From positions 310,001 through 374,000 of the forward strand of contig OY763407.1 in assembly GCA_963667425.1 (NCBI GenBank): a stretch of 64,000 bases of DNA, read 5' to 3'. Position numbers and translations under genes: made by a program. The notes beneath the pieces were generated by a model that was not told the DNA's origin, did not search any database, and was given only the letters and a program-made list of their open reading frames with translations. Below are positions 56,022-63,068 of this stretch, piece by piece (within the stretch, counting starts at the first letter, position 1; every line of letters starts with the position of its first letter). Source of the DNA: G963667425 sp963667425 [NCBI: bacterium] (GTDB taxonomy: Bacteria; UBP6; UBA1177).

Positions 56022-56954
56022 ATGTCTTTGTTTGTAACTTTGCTTGCACCTGCTTCAGAGATTAAAAATGCCAGGAGAGCATCAGAAATTTTAAAAGCAA
56101 GAGATATTTCTTCAAATATAAGGTTTTGGGCAGATTCTCTTTTTGAGGTTGAAAAAGAAGAGGTAATATCTTCCGTGATGATAGATATTATAGATTCCAT
56201 ACCGCAGGAAGGACGATTTATAATTCTTTTTAATGATAACAGTAATCGAACTTTTTTTATAAGGAAGCTTCTTTTTGAAAGAAATATTCCATATATGCTT
56301 TTTTCAAATCATTTTTTTAACAAAGATGCACTTATGCTCACATCTCAGCCTCCTGATTTCGGAACTTTATTTAGAAATTACGGAAAAATTCTAAAAAGAA
56401 CGAAAAATATAAATGTAAAAAGTGATAAGTTTAAATGCAGGCAGAAAATAGAGCCATCAGATCTTATAATAGATGTGCCGCCTGAAGAGATTATTCCTAA
56501 GCATCTTTTCAAATACAGGAATTCACACAGATTTTCATGCTCAATAATAAAATACACAGCTAAAAATCAGGATTTTCTTCCTGTAAAAATTACCGGAGAC
56601 AAAGTTTCTGCTGAGAAATTTCTTATACATTTAGGAAAAAGAGCAGAGTTTATTTCTTCTGAATCAGTAAGGCAGGGCAGTGTAGTTGTTACATGGTCAA
56701 CATACAGCTTTTTTAACTGGCTTGAAAGAGGAATGATTCCAATTCCTGTAACAAGAACTTTAGCCGAAGCGGTTTTCAGACATTCAAGAAAGCTGAGTAT
56801 TGGAGAAATTATAGAAAAAACATTAAACAATTATCCGTATGACGGAATAGACAGATTAATTGATTTTGTTAATGAGTGGATGACATTTTCTGAAGAGAAA
56901 AATATGCTTTTTAAAAAGCTTCCATTCATAATTGATAAAAGATTTGAAATATGA
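56022..56954 (+). CDS. Protein of unknown function
   Basis: This 310-residue protein has no signal peptide or clear membrane helix. It is rich in Phe, Ile and Lys. The N-terminal half suggests an alpha/beta fold ('RFIILFNDNSNRTFFIRKLLF', 'NIPYMLFSNHFFN'). The second half has a basic stretch ('KILKRTKNINVKSDKFKCRQK') and then helices to the C-terminus. I recognise no family. The ATG at 56022 follows GGGAG by five bases. An in-frame TTG at 56010 lies before that site. It lies 19 bases before lpd on the same strand, so co-transcription is likely. Confidence 0.65.
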   Translation: MSLFVTLLAPASEIKNARRASEILKARDISSNIRFWADSLFEVEKEEVISSVMIDIIDSIPQEGRFIILFNDNSNRTFFIRKLLFERNIPYMLFSNHFFNKDALMLTSQPPDFGTLFRNYGKILKRTKNINVKSDKFKCRQKIEPSDLIIDVPPEEIIPKHLFKYRNSHRFSCSIIKYTAKNQDFLPVKITGDKVSAEKFLIHLGKRAEFISSESVRQGSVVVTWSTYSFFNWLERGMIPIPVTRTLAEAVFRHSRKLSIGEIIEKTLNNYPYDGIDRLIDFVNEWMTFSEEKNMLFKKLPFIIDKRFEI

Positions 56955-56973
56955 TCTAAAAAAGGAGCATTAA

Positions 56974-58341
56974 ATGAGAAATGTAAAACTGCTTATAATC
57001 GGAGCCGGTCCTGGTGGTTATGTCGCTGCAATAAGAGCTTCTCAACTTGGTTTGGAACCGGTTGTGATTGAAGCTGATGAAGTTGGAGGAACATGTCTTA
57101 ACTGGGGATGCATTCCTACAAAAGCACTTGTCGCTGCTGCTGAAACTTATGAAAATGCTAAAGATTCAGAATCAATGGGAATAATTTCAAATCCTACATT
57201 TAATTGGGAAAATGTTGTAAACCATGCAAAAAACACAGTTCTCAAAAATAGAAAAGGTGTCGAATATCTTTTTAAGAAAAACAAAATAGAGCTTATAAAA
57301 GGCCGTGCTAAATTTACAGGTGAAAAATCAGTTGAAGTAAACAGTGAAGAAATTACAGCAGAAAATATAATAATAGCTACAGGTTCTTCTGTCCGTTCAT
57401 TCCCATCGCTTCCACTTGATGGAAAGACAATGATAAGCAGTGATGAAGCACTTTTTCTTGAAGCTCTTCCAAAATCTCTTCTTATAGTTGGTGCAGGAGC
57501 AATCGGACTGGAATTTGGATATATTTTTAATGCCTTTGGTGCTGAAGTTCACATAGTCGAAGCTATGGACAGTTTTCTGCCATCTTCAGATGCAGATGTA
57601 AGCAAAGAGCTTTTAAGATCATTTAAGAAGAAAAAAATAAAATGTTATCCCAAAACGATCACAGAAAAGATAGAAAAAACTGAAGAAGGATACAAAGTTG
57701 CATTAAATAATGGAAAAGAGATAGAAGTCGAGAAAATCCTAGTTGCGGTCGGCAGAAAGGCAAATGTGGAATCTCTTGACACTGAAAAAGGAAAAATAAA
57801 ACTTACCGACAGAGGTTTTATCGAGATAAATGACAAATTTGAAACATCAGTAAAAGGTGTTTACGCTATTGGTGATGTGAAAGGCGCGCCAATGCTTGCA
57901 CATGTTGCTGAACATGAAGGTGTGGTTATTGCAGAAATGCTTGTAGGAAATGAATTTCATCCTGTAAACTATAGTGCAAACCCAGCATGTACATACTGCG
58001 AACCGTCAGTTGCAGATATCGGAATGACAGAAAAACAGGCAGAAGATAAAGGAATTGAATATGTTACCGGAAAATTCCCGTTTTCAGCAAATGGAAAAGC
58101 TGTTGCATCAGGAAAAACTGAAGGTTTCGTAAAAATAATAGCAGAAAAAGAGAGTAAAATAGTTATCGGAGCTCACATAATAGGCCATGGAGCAACTGAT
58201 CTTGTATCTGAATTTATCCCTATAATAAACGGTAAAATGACACTCGACAGCATTGCTCATTCAATACATCCGCATCCGACACTTTGCGAGGCATCACTTG
58301 AAGCGGCTCTTGATGCTTTAAACAGAACTATACACATCTAA
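56974..58341 (+). CDS. lpd: Dihydrolipoyl dehydrogenase
   Basis: This E3 flavoenzyme re-oxidises dihydrolipoamide in 2-oxoacid dehydrogenase or glycine cleavage complexes with NAD+. The 455 residues contain the FAD motif 'GAGPGGYVAAI', the redox disulfide Cys41/Cys46 in 'GGTCLNWGCIPTK', the NAD motif 'VGAGAIGLEFGYIF', the second FAD motif 'GVYAIGDVKG' and the C-terminal 'HPHPTLCEA' containing the catalytic His-Glu pair. E1 and E2 genes are absent nearby. AAGGAG precedes the ATG. The 3' end overlaps the convergent nucleosidase gene by 24 bases. Confidence 0.95.
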   Translation: MRNVKLLIIGAGPGGYVAAIRASQLGLEPVVIEADEVGGTCLNWGCIPTKALVAAAETYENAKDSESMGIISNPTFNWENVVNHAKNTVLKNRKGVEYLFKKNKIELIKGRAKFTGEKSVEVNSEEITAENIIIATGSSVRSFPSLPLDGKTMISSDEALFLEALPKSLLIVGAGAIGLEFGYIFNAFGAEVHIVEAMDSFLPSSDADVSKELLRSFKKKKIKCYPKTITEKIEKTEEGYKVALNNGKEIEVEKILVAVGRKANVESLDTEKGKIKLTDRGFIEINDKFETSVKGVYAIGDVKGAPMLAHVAEHEGVVIAEMLVGNEFHPVNYSANPACTYCEPSVADIGMTEKQAEDKGIEYVTGKFPFSANGKAVASGKTEGFVKIIAEKESKIVIGAHIIGHGATDLVSEFIPIINGKMTLDSIAHSIHPHPTLCEASLEAALDALNRTIHI

Positions 58342-58899
58342 AAACTTTTCAAATATCTTTTTAACATCACTTCGATATTTTTCTATAGTTTTAATATAAC
58401 TTTCCTTAATATTTCCCGTTCCGTCATCAGTAACAAGCCTTATCGAGAAAAAATCTTTGTTCTGCTTTCTGCAGACATCAGCAAAAAGAAAAGTCTCCAT
58501 ATCAAAAATAAGAGGTAAATCTGAAAAATTTTCAGAAATTACAGCTTCATCCTTTTCAAAAATAAAATTTCCTGAAAAAGAATTTGCCAATGGGAGAAAA
58601 TCAACAGTTTTAAGTTTAAAAGATTCAGTAAAATCAGTATTAAATGCAGTTTCAACAGAAAAAATATCACCAGTAGCAGCATTTTTAACAGCAGCAGCAC
58701 CGCCAAATTCGATTACAGCATCAAAATTTCCTAATTTTAGGACGGTTTCAAGATTCTGAGCACCAAATTCACCATTCCCAGCAAAAAGAAGATAGCGTAA
58801 TTTGTCAAATTTAACAGCTTCGCCGGATTTAAGCTTAACAGGGTAGGGATTTTCTATTTTGACAGGAAAAACAAAAAGCAGTTTACTGTATTTTTCCAT
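58318..58899 (-). CDS. Short phosphorylase/nucleosidase-superfamily (MTAN-like) protein
   Basis: The 193-residue protein resembles the 5'-methylthioadenosine/S-adenosylhomocysteine nucleosidase branch of the PNP/UDP phosphorylase fold. 'VIEFGGAAAVKNAATGDIFSV' matches the glycine-rich segment and 'IFDMETFLFADVC...FFSIRLVTDDG' the Met-Glu ribose-binding region and the Asp of the active site. It is shorter than typical MTANs (about 230), and the N-terminal 'GMGKVNA'-type loop is diverged ('FAGNGEFGAQN'). The substrate is uncertain: SAH/MTA or futalosine are possible. It overlaps lpd (convergent) and the DUF4416 gene (same strand, 17 nt). Confidence 0.7.
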   Translation of the reverse strand: MEKYSKLLFVFPVKIENPYPVKLKSGEAVKFDKLRYLLFAGNGEFGAQNLETVLKLGNFDAVIEFGGAAAVKNAATGDIFSVETAFNTDFTESFKLKTVDFLPLANSFSGNFIFEKDEAVISENFSDLPLIFDMETFLFADVCRKQNKDFFSIRLVTDDGTGNIKESYIKTIEKYRSDVKKIFEKFLDVYSSV

Positions 58900-59446
58900 C
58901 TTTTAAAAGCCTTTTATATTCACCAAGTTTACCTCGATAGTTTTCTCTTATCTTTAAAAGGAAAGATTTGGCAGGCTCAAAAAGATAATCCTTGTAACTC
59001 CATGGAAGCTCTTTAATATCCGTTTTTGAAAACTGCAAAGTGACTTCGGCAAAAACGCCGTCACCAAGATAAATTCTGTGTGTGAAATTCTTTCCGGTTG
59101 TAAGAATAAAATTTTCAAGCGAAACAAGACCCGGATCTATATTTATAAGTCTTGAACCATCTTCTTTTAAATAACGATGCTCAATCTCATCTGCAAATAT
59201 TTTTACAAATCTTATCTCATCTCTAGGGAGGAGATTTTTAAAAGAAAAAACAACCTTTCTTATATCTCTGCCCATCTCAGGATCGTAATATTCTGAAATA
59301 TCAGAAAAATTATAATATGGCGAAACCATATCAATAGCACCATATTTTTCTTCAAAAAGAGCTTTTACCTCATTAAGAAGAGCTTCATCCTGAAACATCA
59401 CTGAAATAGTAAGGTTAGCAGGAAAAGGTGTCTGAAGAGAGCTCAT
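58883..59446 (-). CDS. DUF4416 family protein
   Basis: The 187-residue protein matches DUF4416 by 'LLNEVKALFEEKYGAID', 'YYDPEMGRDIRKVVFSF', 'LINIDPGLVSLENFILTTGK' and 'HRIYLGDGVFAEVTLQF', then 'LPWSYKDYLF'. The family is found mainly in deltaproteobacteria and relatives, and its role is unknown. There is no signal peptide. It lies between the AgmX-type lipoprotein (9-base gap) and the nucleosidase (overlap) in a three-gene minus operon. Confidence 0.85.
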   Translation of the reverse strand: MSSLQTPFPANLTISVMFQDEALLNEVKALFEEKYGAIDMVSPYYNFSDISEYYDPEMGRDIRKVVFSFKNLLPRDEIRFVKIFADEIEHRYLKEDGSRLINIDPGLVSLENFILTTGKNFTHRIYLGDGVFAEVTLQFSKTDIKELPWSYKDYLFEPAKSFLLKIRENYRGKLGEYKRLLKDGKIQ

Positions 59447-59455
59447 ATTGGAACC

Positions 59456-59866
59456 TCAGTCAAGTGAATTTTTAAAAACAAGAGGATAAGTGACAAGCAT
59501 TTCTTTATTGTCCTTTGCTTTTGGGTATTTAAGCCGCCTGGCTTCACGGGCGACACATTTAGGAACTGTCATCTCCTCAAATGTTGTAGATTTGATTTTT
59601 AAATCTTTTACATCTCCGTTTCCTAAAATTGTAAACTCTAAAACAACTTTACCAGAGCTTTCTGGGTTTTTGTTTAATTCATTTTCGTAACAATCTCTTA
59701 TTATAATCAAATTTCTTATTATAGTATTATCAATATCTGTTCGTGTTAAAGTCTCTACTGTTTTAGGAATTGGTTCTTTGACATCTTTTACTTGCGGAGT
59801 CGTTGAACATGAAGTGACTACAACTATTAATAGTACAAAGCAAAAACTAATAAAAGCAACTTTCAT
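59456..59866 (-). CDS. Lipoprotein with AgmX/PglI C-terminal domain
   Basis: The 136-residue protein has a lipobox 'VVTSC' and a C-terminal domain with 'IRDCYENELNKNPESSGKVVLEFTI', 'GDVKDLKIKSTTF', a second Cys ('VPKCV') and 'YPKAK'. This is the pattern of the AgmX/PglI C-terminal domain, a TonB-C-like fold known from myxobacterial gliding-related proteins. The two Cys residues may form a disulfide. It is first in the DUF4416/nucleosidase operon. A link to gliding is only a family association. Confidence 0.8.
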   Translation of the reverse strand: MKVAFISFCFVLLIVVVTSCSTTPQVKDVKEPIPKTVETLTRTDIDNTIIRNLIIIRDCYENELNKNPESSGKVVLEFTILGNGDVKDLKIKSTTFEEMTVPKCVAREARRLKYPKAKDNKEMLVTYPLVFKNSLD

Positions 59867-59982
59867 CTTAAATCCATTTAAAGTTAAAAACGCTTAAGGA
59901 TAGCACAGGTTGAGAAAAAGACAACTGTTTTTCAATAGAATATTTTTAAGCGATAATAATTTAAGGTAGAAACAATTATTTC

Positions 59983-60011
59983 TTGACATAAAACTCTCAT
60001 TGTAGTTTAAA
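59983..60011 (+). promoter_or_regulatory. Putative promoter of the 60048 lipoprotein gene
   Basis: A perfect TTGACA (59983-59988), 17 bases, then TTTAAA (60006-60011), a weaker -10. GAGG (60038-60041) lies six bases before the ATG. Confidence 0.45.
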
Positions 60012-60047
60012 TTCTGAGTGCTTGTTTACAAAATCATGAGGTTTACA

Positions 60048-61268
60048 ATGAAAAAAGTTTTATTTTTAACAATTTTATCTTTTCTGCTGGTTTCATTTGT
60101 TTCATGCAGTTCTGATGATGATAATACTCTTCCTTTAAATGATAGAGATGTAGCGGAACAGCCTGAAAGCGATGATGTTCAGGATGATGATGCAGCTGCA
60201 GAAAACTGCGGTAATTCAGTTGTTGACACAGGTGAAGTTTGTGAAAAGGGTTATACTATAGATTGCTCTGAAATTGATGGAAAAAATTATAAAGCAGGAA
60301 CATCACTTGAATGTAACGATGACTGTACAGGCTATGCTGATGAATCTCTCAAATGCGCAGTTGATGCTTATGACCCTGAAAATCCTGGTTATAAGATTGA
60401 TTTTTCTGTTGCAGTAATTGTTGCAATGGGACAGACAATGGCTGTCGCAGGCGGAGCTGTTACAAATGCCGCACCTGAAGATTTTGACGAAGAAAAAGCT
60501 TCACCGGCTGTTTTAGGTAAGTGCGTTTATGTCGAAAGTGTTGATGCTGCTCCTGAATGTTCATCAAAAGCTGATTGTGTTTATGATCAGGAGTGCGTTC
60601 CTGATTATGATAATGATGGTAATGCAATAAAAAATTCAGAGCATTGTGAAACACCAAGAGAAAGTCTGCAGAAGGGTTCTTATACTCTGACATCTGCAGG
60701 CAAAGGGACTCAGAATTTCGTATGGGATTCCAGTAACAGTATTTTTGCTCTTGAAGGTTCAAAAAGTGATGGAAGTATTGATGCAAATCTGCTTCCTCTT
60801 GCTGAAACTGTTGTTTTTGCAGGCGGTGGCGATGATATTCCTGATTTTGAAGTTTCAGCATATGTTCCTAATTATTTTTCAATAGTTTCTCCAGCTCCTG
60901 TTGCAGATTCATCTACAGGAATGGAATCAATAACCATTGATCCGACAAAAGAAGATTTGAATCTTGAATGGTCACCTGTTGATACCTCTTCGGTAATGAA
61001 TATTACAATTCAGGGAAATAAGGGGACGATTTACTGCTTAACTGAAGATACAGGCAAGATGACAATTCCCAGAGATCTCCTTTCTCAGGCAGATATTTCA
61101 CCTCAAAATGTTATGATTATGACAATTCCTGTGGCAGCTCTTTCAATGGAAAGAAGTTCAAAGACTCAGATAAAAGGGGAAAACCTTCATAACAGTGCTT
61201 TTTCAACAATGATTAATATAACAACTTTTATTCAGTCACCAACAGAAGGAAGCAGTTCACCTTTCTAA
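60048..61268 (+). CDS. Cys-containing lipoprotein with acidic linker
   Basis: The 406-residue protein has a lipobox 'SFVSC', Asp residues right after it, then an acidic linker (about 30-50). A Cys module follows: 'CGNSVVDTGEVCEKG', 'DCSEIDGKNYKAGTSLECNDDC'. This resembles the CGN-x-x-x-D-x-GE-x-C modules of deltaproteobacterial surface lipoproteins. The remainder is beta-rich with a few further Cys ('CVYESVDAAPECSSKADCVYDQEC') and no recognised domain. The start at 60048 is chosen for its GAGG site and immediate signal peptide. It converges with and overlaps the FabD-like gene by 12 nt. Confidence 0.75.
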   Translation: MKKVLFLTILSFLLVSFVSCSSDDDNTLPLNDRDVAEQPESDDVQDDDAAAENCGNSVVDTGEVCEKGYTIDCSEIDGKNYKAGTSLECNDDCTGYADESLKCAVDAYDPENPGYKIDFSVAVIVAMGQTMAVAGGAVTNAAPEDFDEEKASPAVLGKCVYVESVDAAPECSSKADCVYDQECVPDYDNDGNAIKNSEHCETPRESLQKGSYTLTSAGKGTQNFVWDSSNSIFALEGSKSDGSIDANLLPLAETVVFAGGGDDIPDFEVSAYVPNYFSIVSPAPVADSSTGMESITIDPTKEDLNLEWSPVDTSSVMNITIQGNKGTIYCLTEDTGKMTIPRDLLSQADISPQNVMIMTIPVAALSMERSSKTQIKGENLHNSAFSTMINITTFIQSPTEGSSSPF

Positions 61269-62099
61269 GGCTATTTTCTTAAAAAGACCTGAAAGAATAT
61301 TTGAAAAACCAGTTTCAATAAAATTATCAAAACCGTTGTCAATAAGAAAATTAATAGCATTTTTCCAGAGAACGGGTTTTATAATCTGCATTGAAAGACG
61401 GTTTTGTACGTTTAAAGGTGTTATAAAATCTGGAATTTCACATCCAAAGAGTGGAAACCGAGATTCTTTAAATTCAATGTTTTTGAGAAAATCATAAAAT
61501 TGTTCTGAAGCTTCAATCATAAGAGGTGTGTGAGAAGGAACTTTGACATTAAGAGTAACAATTTTTCCGCCATGGCTTAAAATCTTTTCCTTAAAAACAT
61601 CAAAGTGTTCTTTTAAGCCGGCAACAACTGTTTGTTTGGGAGAATTATAATTTGCAGGATAAACATAAGATTCAGAAGCAACAATATTTACAATATCTTC
61701 AGCAAGACCAATCACTGCCGCCATAAAACTGTCATATTCTTTCTCAGCCATAAGTTTTGCCCTTTTAGTTACAATTTCAAAACCTGTTTTAAAATCGACC
61801 ATGCCTGATGCAGTAACAGCAATAACTTCACCAAGAGAATGACCTGCAAGAGTTATGTCGGAGTAATTTTCAAATTTATTGATAAAAGATGCCATCAAAA
61901 CAACAAAAAGAGCCTGCTGAGCAAAAATAGATTCAGAAAGTGCATTTTCATTATTAAAGAAGCTGTTTTTAAAATCCTCTCCTGCAACATTACAAATATA
62001 GTCTATGAAATTGCGTGCTTCATATCCAAGATTATACGAAGCGGCAAGATGTTCATACTTAAGCGAACCCTGACCCGGAAACATCATAACAGTTTTCAT
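61257..62099 (-). CDS. Malonyl-CoA:ACP transacylase-like protein (FabD family)
   Basis: The 280-residue acyltransferase-fold protein has 'MMFPGQGS', the nucleophile elbow 'GHSLGE', a substrate-binding Arg in 'VTKRAKLMAE', and His in 'VPSHTPLM'. FabD loads malonyl groups onto acyl carrier protein. It is not next to other fab genes, so it may be the housekeeping enzyme or a specialised paralog. The ATG at 62099 has TAAGG upstream. A TTG six bases earlier is less likely. The 3' end overlaps the neighbouring lipoprotein gene. Confidence 0.82.
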   Translation of the reverse strand: MKTVMMFPGQGSLKYEHLAASYNLGYEARNFIDYICNVAGEDFKNSFFNNENALSESIFAQQALFVVLMASFINKFENYSDITLAGHSLGEVIAVTASGMVDFKTGFEIVTKRAKLMAEKEYDSFMAAVIGLAEDIVNIVASESYVYPANYNSPKQTVVAGLKEHFDVFKEKILSHGGKIVTLNVKVPSHTPLMIEASEQFYDFLKNIEFKESRFPLFGCEIPDFITPLNVQNRLSMQIIKPVLWKNAINFLIDNGFDNFIETGFSNILSGLFKKIALER

Positions 62100-62172
62100 A
62101 ACCAAACCTTAGGCATAAAAATATATTTCGAAGTATAAACAAAAATATGAAAAAAAAAATAAAAAAATCCTC

Positions 62173-62200
62173 TTGACGAAAAAAGAAGCGGACTTATATA
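62173..62200 (+). promoter_or_regulatory. Promoter of the Hsp20 gene
   Basis: TTGACG (62173-62178), a 16-base spacer and TATATA (62195-62200), or TATAAA at 62197 with 18. It has no sigma-32 or CIRCE features that I can see. Confidence 0.6.
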
Positions 62201-62239
62201 AATTCGCGGTTATTGGTTGATTATTAAATGGAGGTAATC

Positions 62240-62671
62240 ATGAAACTTATGAACTACGGAAAACCTTATGCACCGGCAAAAAATTACAGCTCCATTTTTG
62301 GAGACATTTTCTCGGATTTCTTTAGTGATGCAATGACCAGATCAAATTCGGACTGGCCGAAAGTAGACATTGAAGAGAACGAAAAAGAGTACGTTTTCAA
62401 TGTAGATCTTCCAGGAATAAAAAAAGAGGATGTTAACATTGAGCTTAATGGAGATGTTCTTGTAATTTCAGGTGAAAAGAAGGAGGAAAAAAGCGTTGAA
62501 GAGCGTAAATATCACCTGAAAGAGAGTTTTTGCGGAACATTTAGGAGAAGCTTTAAAATGCCTGATGCTATTGATTCTGAAAAATCAGAAGCATCATTTG
62601 AAAATGGCATATTAACTCTCAAAGTTCCAAAAAGTGATGCTTCGAAAACCAGGAAAATAGAAATAAAGTAA
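62240..62671 (+). CDS. Hsp20/alpha-crystallin small heat-shock protein
   Basis: This 143-residue ATP-independent chaperone holds unfolding proteins. It shows 'WPKVDIEENEKEYVFNVDLPGIKKEDV', 'VLVISGEKKEE', 'FRRSFKMPDAID' and 'ASFENGILTLKVPK', the alpha-crystallin core, with the IxI-like tail 'RKIEIK'. The ATG at 62240 is chosen because GGAGG (62230-62234) stands five bases before it. The ATG at 62228 is part of that site. It is monocistronic, with a strong terminator. Confidence 0.95.
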   Translation: MKLMNYGKPYAPAKNYSSIFGDIFSDFFSDAMTRSNSDWPKVDIEENEKEYVFNVDLPGIKKEDVNIELNGDVLVISGEKKEEKSVEERKYHLKESFCGTFRRSFKMPDAIDSEKSEASFENGILTLKVPKSDASKTRKIEIK

Positions 62672-62692
62672 TATTTGCCGAAAAAAGGTTAT

Positions 62693-62720
62693 AAGGCGGG
62701 TTTAATACCCGCCTTTTTTG
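62693..62720 (+). terminator. Rho-independent terminator after Hsp20
   Basis: A perfect 9-bp GC-rich stem (AAGGCGGGT at 62693-62701, ACCCGCCTT at 62707-62715), a loop of five bases and a T run. Confidence 0.9.
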
Positions 62721-62984
62721 TTTTAATCAAGAGTATAAAATTAATAGTCTTTAAAAAAATAAAAATCTTTAAAATTTCAATATTTAAAACAAGTATTCTG
62801 TACCTAGGCTTTAAGATTAAATAAAAATATTAAATTCATAGAATGAATTATTTTGTTAATGTTTAGTGTAGTGATTTTTTATATAGTTATTTATACTTTT
62901 GTGCAATATTCTTTTTATTTAATATTTGTTTAACAATGTTTTTTTTATTGTAAAATCTTTTAATTCTTTTAATTTGGCAGTAGC
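62721..62984. other. AT-rich non-coding stretch
   Basis: About 260 bases of very AT-rich DNA between the Hsp20 terminator and the next promoter. No convincing gene, RNA or repeat was seen on either strand. Confidence 0.6.
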
Positions 62985-63013
62985 TTGATTTTTCTTCAAA
63001 ACTGGTATATACT
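62985..63013 (+). promoter_or_regulatory. Sigma-70 promoter of the vWA protein gene
   Basis: TTGATT (62985-62990), exactly 17 bases and TATACT (63008-63013). Start near 63020, with GGAGG (63058-63062) six bases before the GTG start. Confidence 0.65.
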
Positions 63014-63068
63014 TTGCCAGTATTATTGTGTAAAAAAGAAAATATATATATCTCAACGGAGGAAAGTC

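Noticed and set aside
60460-60861. Minus-strand frame rich in His and Gln
   Set aside because: The low-complexity composition mirrors the coding bias of the lipoprotein gene on the other strand, and there is no ribosome site.
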